Shown here: in pieces, positions 17,713-25,903 of the stretch
Layout: every line of letters starts with the position of its first letter
Position numbering within the stretch: position 1 is the stretch's first letter
Assembly (NCBI GenBank): GCA_030019075.1
Contig: JASEHD010000006.1
Span: 1-50,519, forward strand
DNA from: Bacteroidota bacterium
GTDB lineage: Bacteria > Bacteroidota > Ignavibacteria > UBA10030 > SZUA-254
Reading direction: 5' to 3'
Length of the DNA: 50,519 nucleotides
The notes under the pieces: generated by a model
Told to the model about the DNA's origin: nothing
The model's input: only the letters and a program-made list of their open reading frames with translations
Database searches by the model: none
Made by a program: the position numbers and the translations under genes

Positions 17713-20214
17713 TCAGGAAACTTTAGCGCTGCTTTGTTCGGCTTCAGGTTCTTTTATTTTCTTCTTTGACCTGTTTGCCTCCATGAAACGCAATGATTCT
17801 GTCTTAGGGTTTAGTTTTACCCTTATAATACTATCCTGACCAAGCTTGCCGCGAAGAATTTCCTCAGCTATCGGGTCTTCTACATATTTTTGTAAGGCAC
17901 GTTTCAATGGCCGAGCGCCAAATGCAGGATCATATCCTTTATCAACAAGAAATTCTCTTGCTTGCTTCGTTAATAGAATCTTAATCTCCATCGATGCCAT
18001 TCTCTTTACTAACTCTCGCATCTGAATATCAATAATCTTGTCGATGTGTTCACGTCCTAAATTATGGAATACGATTGTATCGTCGATACGGTTAAGGAAT
18101 TCTGGATTAAAAACCCGTTTAACAGCGTCTTCAATCGTATTCTTCATTGTTTTATAATTATCCTTTGGTGTGTCAATACCAAAACCGAAGCCGCCTGTCG
18201 TTTTAATATCGCGAGCACCGATATTAGATGTCATAATAATAATTGAGTTTTTAAAATCAACACGTCGTCCAAGACTGTCGGTTAGTATTCCATCATCGAA
18301 AACCTGGAGTAGGATATTGAAAACATCCGGATGCGCTTTCTCAATTTCATCTAAAAGAACAACTGAATATGGTTTCCGACGAACTTTTTCAGTCAACTGC
18401 CCCCCTTCTTCATATCCGACATAACCCGGTGGTGCACCAATGAGGCGTGATACACTAAATTTCTCCATGTATTCGCTCATATCGATACGTATCAGTGCTT
18501 CTTCAGTATCGAATAAATAACGAGCAAGTGCTTTCGCCATCTCAGTTTTTCCAACACCTGTAGGACCTAAAAAGATAAAAGAACCAATCGGTCGTTTTGG
18601 ATCCTTCAGTCCTGCACGTGTTCGTCGAATCGCTTTACTCAGCTTTTGGATGGCTTCATCCTGCCCCACGATAACTTTTTTTAATGCTTCTTCCATCTTT
18701 AAGAGTCTCTCGGATTCAGATTGAGCGATCCTATTAACCGGTATTCCGGTCATCATGGAGACAACATCTGCGATGGTTTCTTCATTCACCTCATGAATAA
18801 CTAATTGTGTTTTTTGTTCCCAATCATGTTTTGCTGTTTCAAGATCGTGAAGTATCCTCTTTTCTAAATCCCGTAGCCGTGCTGCTTCCTCAAAATTTTG
18901 ACTCTTCACCACATGGTTCTTAGACTGACGAACCTTCTCAAGATCGGTCTCCAAATTTAGTACCTCTTGCGGCACTTTGATATTAGAAAGATGAACACGT
19001 GAGCCAGCTTCGTCCATAACATCAATTGCCTTATCAGGCAAATATCTATCGGTAATGTAACGATCACTCAACCTTACTGCAGATTCAAGGGCTTTCTCAG
19101 TATAATGAACTGTATGATGTTCTTCATACTTGTGTTTAATGTTGCTTAGTATCTGGATCGTTTCATCTACCGAAGTTGGGTCGACCATTATTTTCTGGAA
19201 GCGGCGATCAAGCGCACCATCTTTTTCAATGTATTGCCGATACTCATCTAAAGTTGTCGCACCAATACACTGTAAATCACCCCGCGATAGTGCAGGTTTA
19301 AACATGTTGGATGCATCCAGAGAACCCGACGCCCCACCAGCACCAACTATTGTATGAAGCTCATCAATAAATAGAATAACATCTTTTGCTTTTTCAAGCT
19401 CGTTCATTACAGCTTTCATTCGCTCTTCAAATTGACCTCGATATTTCGTTCCCGCAACAAGAGCGGCAAGATCGAGTGTTACTACTCGTTTTTCGTGAAG
19501 TACGCGAGAAACTTTCTTTTGGACGATACGAATGGCTAATCCCTCTGCGATGGCAGTCTTACCGACGCCAGGTTCCCCGATTAGTACTGGATTGTTTTTC
19601 TTTCTACGACTTAATACCTGAGCAACCCGTTCAATTTCCTTCTCACGTCCGATGATCGGATCGAGTTTATCTTCGAGTGCCAACTTTGTTAAATCTCTAC
19701 CAAAGTTGTCTAAAACCGGAGTTTTTGATTTCTCGGCTTTTCTCTCAACAGCAGGTATCGAGGACGGACTTGAAGGTTTTCCGCTGATTATGTTGTCTAA
19801 TTCATTTCGGACTGCATCATAATGAATATTGAACTGGTGTAAAATCTGAGCAGCAATATTGTCATCATCTCTAAGTAAAGATAATAATAAATGTTCTGTC
19901 CCGATGACATCCGATTTATACAACTTGGCTTCCAAATAGGTAATCTTCAGCACTTTTTCTGCTTGTTTAGTGAGAGGAATATTACCGATTGTTAATGTTC
20001 CACCGGAGGTCCGGACTGTGTCTTCGATTGCTTTCTTTAGCTTGTAAAGGTCGACACCAAGATTACGAAGTATCTTTACTGCTATTCCTTCCCCTTCACG
20101 GATTACCCCGAGCAGAAGATGTTCGGTGCCGATATAATCATGCCCGAGACGTAAAGCTTCTTCCCGACTAAGTCGAATTACATCCTGCACACGATTAGAA
20201 AAATTACCTTCCAT
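17713..20214 (-). CDS. clpC: ATP-dependent Clp protease ATP-binding subunit ClpC
   Basis: This is an Hsp100 unfoldase of 833 residues that feeds substrates to ClpP. It has two Clp-N repeats at the start ([20 protein letters not shown]). AAA domain 1 carries GEPGVGKT and a UVR-type middle segment ([15 protein letters not shown]) marks it as ClpC and not ClpB. AAA domain 2 carries GPTGVGKT, and a C-terminal ClpB-D2-small domain follows. The tail is Lys/Glu-rich. No CIRCE or other heat-shock operator was recognised upstream. It is followed by its own terminator. Confidence 0.95.
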   Translation of the reverse strand: MEGNFSNRVQDVIRLSREEALRLGHDYIGTEHLLLGVIREGEGIAVKILRNLGVDLYKLKKAIEDTVRTSGGTLTIGNIPLTKQAEKVLKITYLEAKLYKSDVIGTEHLLLSLLRDDDNIAAQILHQFNIHYDAVRNELDNIISGKPSSPSSIPAVERKAEKSKTPVLDNFGRDLTKLALEDKLDPIIGREKEIERVAQVLSRRKKNNPVLIGEPGVGKTAIAEGLAIRIVQKKVSRVLHEKRVVTLDLAALVAGTKYRGQFEERMKAVMNELEKAKDVILFIDELHTIVGAGGASGSLDASNMFKPALSRGDLQCIGATTLDEYRQYIEKDGALDRRFQKIMVDPTSVDETIQILSNIKHKYEEHHTVHYTEKALESAVRLSDRYITDRYLPDKAIDVMDEAGSRVHLSNIKVPQEVLNLETDLEKVRQSKNHVVKSQNFEEAARLRDLEKRILHDLETAKHDWEQKTQLVIHEVNEETIADVVSMMTGIPVNRIAQSESERLLKMEEALKKVIVGQDEAIQKLSKAIRRTRAGLKDPKRPIGSFIFLGPTGVGKTEMAKALARYLFDTEEALIRIDMSEYMEKFSVSRLIGAPPGYVGYEEGGQLTEKVRRKPYSVVLLDEIEKAHPDVFNILLQVFDDGILTDSLGRRVDFKNSIIIMTSNIGARDIKTTGGFGFGIDTPKDNYKTMKNTIEDAVKRVFNPEFLNRIDDTIVFHNLGREHIDKIIDIQMRELVKRMASMEIKILLTKQAREFLVDKGYDPAFGARPLKRALQKYVEDPIAEEILRGKLGQDSIIRVKLNPKTESLRFMEANRSKKKIKEPEAEQSSAKVS

Positions 20215-20330
20215 TGAGATTCCTTTGTTTGTTTATTAACGATTCTACCATATTAAACAATGATTTAGGAAATTATATTCCATTTAAAATCAATATAGTC
20301 AAATCGGTAAGATTAATCAAATATCGGAGG

Positions 20331-20359
20331 TTGACTTTTGGGCTGAATTTTCATATATT
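20331..20359 (+). promoter_or_regulatory. Sigma70-like promoter of the tRNA-Asn locus
   Basis: TTGACT (20331-20336) and TATATT (20354-20359) are separated by 17 bases, each matching five of six consensus positions. Transcription would begin near 20366 and pass through the interrupted tRNA copy into the intact tRNA-Asn. Confidence 0.65.
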
Positions 20360-20415
20360 TTATCACACTTTTCGTTGAAAAGTCTCATTGTGCGTAATAA
20401 TTGAGGAGTTAATAT

Positions 20416-20509
20416 TCCGCAGTAGCTCACCCGCCAAAAAGATAGCGGATAAAATGTTGGAGCATCCGGCTGTTATTCCGTTCTGAAGGAACGGAATGCA
20501 AGTTCGAGA
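20416..20509 (+). pseudogene. Interrupted tRNA-Asn copy (copy A)
   Basis: The stretch matches the intact tRNA-Asn from TCCGCAGTAGCTCA onward. It is broken by a CCGC/GCGG hairpin insert in the D loop and by a nine-pair hairpin (ATTCCGTTC, loop tgaag, GAACGGAAT) that replaces the 3' side of the anticodon arm. Similarity stops after caagttcgag, so the 3' acceptor strand is missing. It cannot give a normal tRNA. Confidence 0.75.
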
Positions 20510-20549
20510 ATGGTGTAGAAAATTGGATGGTACAAATATTAACTGTGAT

Positions 20550-20621
20550 TCCGCAGTAGCTCAATGGTGGAGCATCCGGCTGTTAACCGGAGGGTTACAA
20601 GTTCGAGTCTTGTCTGCGGAG
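20550..20621 (+). tRNA. tRNA-Asn (anticodon GTT)
   Basis: A complete cloverleaf can be folded by eye. The acceptor stem is TCCGCAG/CTGCGGA and the D stem is GCTC/GAGC. The anticodon stem TCCGG/CCGGA has the loop CTGTTAA (anticodon GTT), and the T stem ACAAG/CTTGT has the loop TTCGAGT. The discriminator base is G, CCA is not encoded, and the tRNA is 72 bases long. Confidence 0.95.
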
Positions 20622-20675
20622 CGAGATATAAGAAATCCCGATCAATCGAGGGGGATTTTAAATTTATGGGATACT
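20605..20675 (+). repeat. 71-bp direct repeat, left copy (tRNA 3' end plus GIY-YIG start)
   Basis: From gagtcttg in the T arm through the tRNA 3' end, the spacer and the first ten bases of the GIY-YIG gene, this copy is identical to 20943-21013. The two copies bracket the GIY-YIG gene, like the left and right ends of an element integrated at a tRNA 3' end. Confidence 0.9.
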
Positions 20676-20893
20676 GGGTTTACATATTGCAATCCATTTC
20701 ACACGACAGATATTATGTTGGACAATCTGAAAATCCTGAACGTCGATTAGAATTTCATAATTCAATAGAGAAAGGATTTACCTCAAGATATAGGCCGTGG
20801 AAGTAAATATACAAAAAAGAATACGAGACAAGAGAAGAAGCAATCCGATCTGAGAAATTAAGATTTGAGCTTCCGGCTGTTATTCCGTTCTGA
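20666..20893 (+). pseudogene. GIY-YIG nuclease gene with an internal stop
   Basis: The ATG at 20666 is preceded by a GAGGGGG site. The first 46 codons encode the start of a GIY-YIG domain (GYWVYILQS, YYVGQSENPERRLEFHN, SRYRPWK). A TAA at 20804 interrupts the gene where the family has a residue such as Leu. The same frame then continues with the typical end of the domain (IYKKEYETREEAIRSEK) up to a TGA at 20891, which lies in the hairpin insert of the next tRNA copy. A single base change would therefore restore it. Without repair the fragment would lack the distal catalytic part. Such small GIY-YIG proteins (UvrC N-terminal-like, YhbQ type) cut DNA; here the gene sits directly behind a tRNA. 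The frame is also open upstream through the tRNA, which I treat as accidental. Confidence 0.8.
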
Positions 20894-20959
20894 AGGAACG
20901 GAATACAAGTTCTCAGCCAAAAGCTGATGCGCCTTCAGCGCAGAGTCTTGTCTGCGGAG
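20867..20959 (+). pseudogene. Interrupted tRNA-Asn copy (copy C)
   Basis: This matches the tRNA-Asn from the end of the D arm (gagc-ttccggctgtt) to its 3' end. It is broken by the same ATTCCGTTC/GAACGGAAT hairpin as copy A. A second insert in the T loop consists of two further hairpins (TCAGC/GCTGA and TGCGC/GCGCA). The 5' half of the tRNA is absent. Confidence 0.75.
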
Positions 20960-21013
20960 CGAGATATAAGAAATCCCGATCAATCGAGGGGGATTTTAAA
21001 TTTATGGGATACT
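20943..21013 (+). repeat. 71-bp direct repeat, right copy
   Basis: This is identical to 20605-20675. After the shared first ten bases of the GIY-YIG gene (atgggatact) the sequence diverges, so this second nuclease copy is a stub only. Confidence 0.9.
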
Positions 21014-21134
21014 CTCTAATTATTCAAACTGACGTTTAAGCAATCAAGGAAATTAACAGTTGAATGTCATCCTCTTTTTCCATACCTTCTAATAATACTT
21101 ATATTTCGACAAAATAATAGAACAGGGTACAGCA

Positions 21135-21485
21135 ATGCAAATCTATATTGGAAATTTACCGCTTGAATATACTGATGCAGAATTGAGATCAATGTTCGAA
21201 GCATTCGGCAGTGTAAAAGAAGCAACAATCGGACGTAACAAAAAAACAAATGCTTCGGAAGGATACGGCATCGTTGTTATGTCTGTAAAGTCCGAAGCTC
21301 GCGCGGCTGTCAAAGATTTGCGGGGAAAACAGATTCAGGGGAAACCCCTAAGAGTCACAATTCTAAAACCCGGGGATATATTTCATACACAGGAAGCCGG
21401 AAGATCGGGAAAGCGTATTACGAAAAACAGCGGAACATTTCGCGGAACATCCACAATCAGACGTGGTGGGCAACGCGGAAGCTGA
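21135..21485 (+). CDS. RRM-domain RNA-binding protein
   Basis: This 116-residue protein consists of one RNA recognition motif and a basic Gly/Arg/Thr-rich tail. RNP2 is visible as IYIGNL at residues 3-8. The RNP1 position reads EGYGIVVM, a weakened version that lacks the usual Phe-X-Phe aromatic pair. Bacterial single-RRM proteins of this type are often cold-inducible RNA-binding proteins. The tail (RGTSTIRRGGQRGS) would add non-specific RNA binding. The ATG starts the RRM directly; no clear Shine-Dalgarno site is seen (acagggtacagcaatg). It stands alone between the tRNA locus and the hydrolase gene. Confidence 0.85.
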   Translation: MQIYIGNLPLEYTDAELRSMFEAFGSVKEATIGRNKKTNASEGYGIVVMSVKSEARAAVKDLRGKQIQGKPLRVTILKPGDIFHTQEAGRSGKRITKNSGTFRGTSTIRRGGQRGS

Positions 21486-21571
21486 TTAATCCCATTCCCC
21501 GACGGATGAACCGCATGGAATTATTACAATTATTATCAATTTAGTAGGTCAATTTGGGATTATGAATATCT

Positions 21572-21656
21572 AGCTGTTGGGGTTGTTCAATGAGTTTCTC
21601 GCAATACCCAATCAAAGGATGATGTGCCTTCGGCGCAGAATCTTGCCTGATGAGCG
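21572..21656 (+). repeat. Degenerate fourth copy of the tRNA-associated repeat (copy D)
   Basis: The segment gatgatgtgccttcggcgcagaatcttgcctgatgagcga follows copy C (gctgatgcgccttcagcgcagagtcttgtctgcggagcga) with few changes, including the TGCGC/GCGCA hairpin. The part before 21618 resembles the tRNA only loosely. Confidence 0.45.
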
Positions 21657-21670
21657 AAAAATTGGTGATC

Positions 21671-23545
21671 CTATTTCACCAGCAACAATTTTTTCACATC
21701 CCGATGCTTTTTTGTTGAAAGCTCGTACAGATATATTCCGCTAGAGAATCTACTCCCATCCCAACTGATATTATATTCTCCAGCAGGTTTAAACTCATTC
21801 ACAAGCGTTTGAACTTCCCTCCCTATCACATCGAATATTTTCAATGAAACAAAACCGGAATTCTTTATACTGAAAAAAAATGTCGTAACCGGATTAAAAG
21901 GATTTGGATAATTCTGGGAAAGATAAAATTCTTTAGGATTATTAGTGCGGTGGGTCAAACTATTGTCAACCGGTAATGAGAGTATCGGAAGTTCAATGTA
22001 ACTCGGATAAGATGCATTCATCGCGATTAAGGTCTGACTCCGCTCGAACACCGGAACAACAAATGGACGATTTCCCATCACTAAGCGATTGGTAATATCG
22101 AGATTGCTTATTTCAATACGGATTGAATTACCTGACTTGAATTGATGCGCATGTGCGTAACCTTCAACATCAATAGTATCCCAAATTCCCGGTTGATTAT
22201 TTCTGCCAGTGTAATTAATCCGATTCACAAAATATTTTTTATTTGATGGATCAATTTCATATACCTGCACATTTATCTGGAATTTACTTGTATCAGAGTC
22301 AACGTAAAGATTCATCCGCGGTACACCCACCCAATCAACATCATTCACAAGAGGTGATGTTTGAAAAATCAACGATTGCTGACGAAAAGAAGAATCGAAC
22401 CATTCCCCTTGGAAATCATCCCAGAACGCCCAATAGAATGTATAGGTTGGATCTCGGTAATCATTTAGGAGTATCATACTCTGATTTGAATCAGTAGGTG
22501 GTGAATTTGCCAAGTTACCGTCGGCACGTAAATAAAATTTTACCGGCACGGCATTCGGTGGGGTCCAAGAATCAATTGCTTGGTGTGTCCATGTAAAATA
22601 ACCATTTGTGTCCATAGGCAGACTGCTGTACGCATAAGTAATATTTGGCTCAAGCAGAATACCTGTCTGTTCTCCCTTTAAAAATTCACCGAACCAGCGA
22701 GTTAACCAATCAAATTGGAAGCTCCACTCGTCCGGTATTTCATCTGAAAAATGTCCGCCTGTTCCAAGATATAATTTCGCTGCAACACTCTGAGTTGGAT
22801 ACAGAAGATAATTATCCATAGTTGCGTTCGCACGGGAATAATGATCCTGCCATTTTCCAAAGAGCATCAATGGTATTATTACATTTTGTAAGTCGGTAAG
22901 TTCAATATCTCTCCCACCAACAAACATATTGTAAAAAGCACTGTAATCATCATTAAGTAAAAAATCAAAAAGAGTATCACGGACAGCATCGTACTGAACA
23001 GTGTTTGCAAAGAGTAGATACATCAAAGTTGAGCGATAACAACCGTTAACAAGTATATCGGAAGCCCAGCGTGCGCCAATTTCATCTGCAGTGATAGCCC
23101 GAATAGGAAGCTGGTCGGCTGCCGCCCACAATCCATGTAAACCTCCTTGTGAGCCACCGGTAATACCAACCAAGTTTGAATCTACCCCTGAAATACTCCG
23201 AACGTAATTAATAATCGTTTCTAAATCTTTTCGCTCAAGAGTCGACATGATTTTAGAAAGACCTTCACTATCCCCATGCCCACGAACAGAAAATGTAAAT
23301 GTTAAATACCCCATATTAGCATAGAGTTGAGCTGATGGCATGGTTTCATATTTATCCATACCAAATCCGTGGACAAATATTATCGCTGGAAATCCATCCT
23401 TTGGTTTAGGTGGTTTGGGTACATAGTACGTGGCATCAAGTTTTACAGAATCAAATGTTTGAACTGTAACATCATTTCTTGTCTGTCCGAATCCTATCCC
23501 TATTATGACAACAGAAACAAAAATAATTTTAGCAATTGTTTTCAT
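21671..23545 (-). CDS. Secreted S15/CocE-type alpha/beta-hydrolase with T9SS tail
   Basis: This is a 624-residue exported protein with a signal peptide ending at GFGQ. The N-terminal alpha/beta-hydrolase domain shows the oxyanion segment FVHGFG and the nucleophile elbow GGSQGG (about residue 132). The central and C-terminal parts match the X-Pro dipeptidyl-peptidase/CocE architecture with a jelly-roll domain (SPLVNDVDWVGVPRMNLYVDSD). The last 85 residues are a T9SS sorting domain (NYPNPFNPVT, ending KKLLLVK). It may be a surface peptidase or esterase; the family covers both, so the substrate is open. Confidence 0.85.
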   Translation of the reverse strand: MKTIAKIIFVSVVIIGIGFGQTRNDVTVQTFDSVKLDATYYVPKPPKPKDGFPAIIFVHGFGMDKYETMPSAQLYANMGYLTFTFSVRGHGDSEGLSKIMSTLERKDLETIINYVRSISGVDSNLVGITGGSQGGLHGLWAAADQLPIRAITADEIGARWASDILVNGCYRSTLMYLLFANTVQYDAVRDTLFDFLLNDDYSAFYNMFVGGRDIELTDLQNVIIPLMLFGKWQDHYSRANATMDNYLLYPTQSVAAKLYLGTGGHFSDEIPDEWSFQFDWLTRWFGEFLKGEQTGILLEPNITYAYSSLPMDTNGYFTWTHQAIDSWTPPNAVPVKFYLRADGNLANSPPTDSNQSMILLNDYRDPTYTFYWAFWDDFQGEWFDSSFRQQSLIFQTSPLVNDVDWVGVPRMNLYVDSDTSKFQINVQVYEIDPSNKKYFVNRINYTGRNNQPGIWDTIDVEGYAHAHQFKSGNSIRIEISNLDITNRLVMGNRPFVVPVFERSQTLIAMNASYPSYIELPILSLPVDNSLTHRTNNPKEFYLSQNYPNPFNPVTTFFFSIKNSGFVSLKIFDVIGREVQTLVNEFKPAGEYNISWDGSRFSSGIYLYELSTKKHRDVKKLLLVK

Positions 23546-23728
23546 AAAAATTTATTTTACACTTCTTCAAATCTAAGATTTCCTTACATAAAAGGCAACA
23601 TAATCGACAATAACAAAATACTATTTTATCATTTCCAACAAGTGATTAACAGCATGTTGAATCAAAATTATTGAATCATCTCAAATTTTCATACATTTAA
23701 GAGTAACAATCAATTGTGGACTAAAGCT

Positions 23729-24214
23729 ATGCCCGATGCACCAGTTACTGCTATTCAAGCTATTCAAGCAATACTCGCTCCAGCACTTGGAATCTCTGCG
23801 GTTGGATTATTATTGCTCACACTTAACAATCGCTACTCAACGATTATTAACCGTATTAGATTGTTGAATGAGGAGAAAAGAAAATTTTCACGTCGCCTTG
23901 GCGCGAAAGGTGATCTTGAGTATCCTGACAATGTACGTTTCATGAGTATCTCGAAACAGACGGAAGAATTGCTACATAGGAGCAAGTACGTTCGTAATGC
24001 AATCCTATCCATGCAAGCAGCCGTTGGGCTTTTTGTTCTCTCTTCCGTTATTATAGCTCTCAATCTCTTTATCTCCACTGAATTTATTCGCACACTTCCA
24101 TTGATAATATTCATTATCGGAATGATAAGCGTATTCGTGGGCATAGTATTTAACGCTATGGAGGTGCATCGATCTTTTAAGATTATTTTATTGGAAGTGA
24201 GGGGGGAAGAGTAA
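23729..24214 (+). CDS. DUF2721-family membrane protein
   Basis: The protein has about 162 residues and three predicted membrane segments (ALGISAVGLLLLTL, AAVGLFVLSSVIIALNLF and LPLIIFIIGMISVFVGIVF). Between the first two is a charged cytoplasmic stretch with the conserved RYSTIINRIRLLNEEKR block typical of DUF2721. I prefer the ATG at 23729 to the TTG at 23714. No function is known for the family. It is flanked by convergent and divergent minus-strand genes and seems to be a single transcription unit. Confidence 0.8.
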   Translation: MPDAPVTAIQAIQAILAPALGISAVGLLLLTLNNRYSTIINRIRLLNEEKRKFSRRLGAKGDLEYPDNVRFMSISKQTEELLHRSKYVRNAILSMQAAVGLFVLSSVIIALNLFISTEFIRTLPLIIFIIGMISVFVGIVFNAMEVHRSFKIILLEVRGEE

Positions 24215-24221
24215 TTGATTA

Positions 24222-25169
24222 TTAAAGAATTTGCTTTAGAACGTTAGCATCCACATTCCCACCACTGATTACAGCACAGCATTTTTTCCCGTTTAATCCT
24301 AAAACATTTTTCATAACTGCTGCCGGAGCAACAGCACCAGTCGGTTCAACAAGAATCTTCATTCTCTCGAGGAAGAATTTCATCATCGGATAAATATCTT
24401 CGTCTTTGATAGTGATTACATCATCAACATATTTCATGATGATTTCGAAGTTTAATGTTCCGACGGAAAGTGTTCTCATTCCATCCGCGATGGTATTAAC
24501 CAATGGAAGTTTAATAAGTTTTTTCTGCCGGAAGGACTGATAACAATCATTCGCCCCTTCGGTCTCAACACCAATGACTTTAGTTTTCGGCGAGAGATGC
24601 TTTGCTGCAATTGCACAACCGGAAATCAATCCTCCTCCTCCGATGGGAACAAACAGATAATCGAGTTCTGTTATCTCCTGAAAAATTTCACGCCCAACCG
24701 TTCCCTGTCCCGCAATAAGTTTCTCATCATTGTATGGATGAACAAGTGTGTAGCCGTGTTTATCAATAAGTCCTTGTGTCGTTTTCTCCCGATCATCGGT
24801 TGATAAGCCGCAAAAAATCACTTCCGCTCCATATCCTTTGGTTGCTTCAACTTTGCTTGCTGCGGAATTGTGCGGCATAACAATCACCGCTCTAATTCCA
24901 AAAAGTTTGCACGCAAGAGCAACACCTTGTCCGTGATTTCCCGATGAGTGGGCGATGACACCGCGTTTTCTTTCTTCATTCGCTAACGAGGCAATTTTGT
25001 TATACGCACCGCGAAATTTAAACGCACCGATGCGCTGAAAGTTTTCCGCTTTGAAGTACAAATCGTTGCCGTTCATCTCATTGAATATTCTGGAGGAAAG
25101 GAGCGGCGTTTTGTGGGCAACTAATTTTAAAGTATTATAAGCGGATTCAATATCAGAAAAATCTATCAT
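24222..25169 (-). CDS. Threonine/serine dehydratase (PLP enzyme)
   Basis: This is a fold-type II PLP enzyme of 315 residues that deaminates threonine or serine to the 2-oxoacid. The PLP lysine lies in GAFKFRGAYN (about residue 51). The cofactor-phosphate Gly loop is GGGGLISG, and SSGNHGQG is the substrate-contact motif. No C-terminal ACT regulatory domain is present, so it is of the short catabolic (TdcB-like) or serine-racemase-like type, not biosynthetic IlvA. Threonine dehydratase is the more likely of the two. It stands alone on the minus strand. Confidence 0.85.
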   Translation of the reverse strand: MIDFSDIESAYNTLKLVAHKTPLLSSRIFNEMNGNDLYFKAENFQRIGAFKFRGAYNKIASLANEERKRGVIAHSSGNHGQGVALACKLFGIRAVIVMPHNSAASKVEATKGYGAEVIFCGLSTDDREKTTQGLIDKHGYTLVHPYNDEKLIAGQGTVGREIFQEITELDYLFVPIGGGGLISGCAIAAKHLSPKTKVIGVETEGANDCYQSFRQKKLIKLPLVNTIADGMRTLSVGTLNFEIIMKYVDDVITIKDEDIYPMMKFFLERMKILVEPTGAVAPAAVMKNVLGLNGKKCCAVISGGNVDANVLKQIL

Positions 25170-25198
25170 CAGTCATTTAAAAAATAAAACGCAGATAC

Positions 25199-25263
25199 GC
25201 CCGCCTGCTCGCCGACGTTCAAAGAACTTAGGCGAGCCTGCCATAGTGAAGCGGCGGGCAGGC
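25199..25263. repeat. GC-rich nested inverted repeat
   Basis: The pairs GCTCGCC/GGCGAGC and GCCTGCC/GGCAGGC overlap in a stretch that is far more GC-rich than its surroundings. It lies between the dehydratase and VOC genes. It looks like one copy of a dispersed palindromic repeat and has no coding potential. Confidence 0.55.
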
Positions 25264-25288
25264 AGAGAACGCAGAGTTCCAAAGAGAG

Positions 25289-25639
25289 TTACACCTTTAT
25301 TTGCCACAAACAGAGATGACAGCCATCAGGTGTGGTAAACATTGCAAACCAGCCCATCTTAGCAACGGGTGATTTTTTAACAATCACGGTACCACCCAAT
25401 TTTTGAATTTTCTTCAATGTTGTGTTTATATCTTTAACTTCGATATAGACATTTACCTGTCCAGTCTTTGGCATTTTCTTGACTTTGAAAAATCCGCCGT
25501 TCGGTTTCATTCCCGCACGAAAAAGAACATAGTCCATTTCCGGTATCTCCTGGAATTTCCAGTTAAACACACCGCCGAAGAATTTCTTCGCAATTTTAAA
25601 ATCTGTTGTTGGTATTTCGATATGACCAAAATGATTCAT
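25289..25639 (-). CDS. VOC-family (glyoxalase-like) protein
   Basis: This 116-residue protein is a single vicinal-oxygen-chelate domain. The opening FGHIEIPTTDFKIAKKFFGGVFNW and the end FTTPDGCHLCLWQ are typical of the glyoxalase/bleomycin-resistance superfamily. Two beta-alpha-beta-beta-beta modules can be traced. Metal ligands cannot be assigned with confidence: a His lies in HIEI, but the second-module Glu is not obvious. The reaction is unknown. A short A/T-rich leader with GGAGAT lies before the ATG. Confidence 0.75.
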   Translation of the reverse strand: MNHFGHIEIPTTDFKIAKKFFGGVFNWKFQEIPEMDYVLFRAGMKPNGGFFKVKKMPKTGQVNVYIEVKDINTTLKKIQKLGGTVIVKKSPVAKMGWFAMFTTPDGCHLCLWQIKV

Positions 25640-25689
25640 AATTATCTCCTTAGTATATTTTATATTTAACAGTTGATTTGTTGTTAGTA

Positions 25690-25895
25690 ACTGATGTTAC
25701 GCAGAACGATAAAATTCTTATCCGCATCACCGTAAACGGTGACGCTATGCCAATAAAAGTCGGATGAATCCGACTGTGTTCATCATTTGCAGATAAAATT
25801 CAGCATTCTTAAGAATGCTTTGTTTGCATGAGCATTGCCGTTTACGGCAATGTAGTAACAAAGCATGATTAAAATAACCTTTGCGTAACATCAGT
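25690..25895. mobile_element. Miniature inverted-repeat element (about 206 bp) with internal hairpins
   Basis: The ends ACTGATGTTACGCA and TGCGTAACATCAGT are perfect 14-base inverted repeats, flanked by the direct repeat TAGTA (25685-25689 and 25896-25900). Inside are four short palindromes: CACCGT/ACGGTG, AGTCGGAT/ATCCGACT, AGCATTCTTAAGAATGCT and CATTGCCGT/ACGGCAATG. It carries no ORF of note and fills the space between the VOC and MDR genes. Confidence 0.8.
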
Positions 25896-25903
25896 TAGTA
25901 ATT

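Noticed and set aside
20496-20806. Track ORFs that begin in or before tRNA-Asn and run into the GIY-YIG gene
   Set aside because: They read through a functional tRNA; the nuclease has its own ATG with a GAGGGGG site at 20666.
20416-21656. A CRISPR-like repeat array
   Set aside because: Copies are irregular in spacing and length and derive from a tRNA; no short repeats with constant spacers exist, and no cas genes are present in the window.
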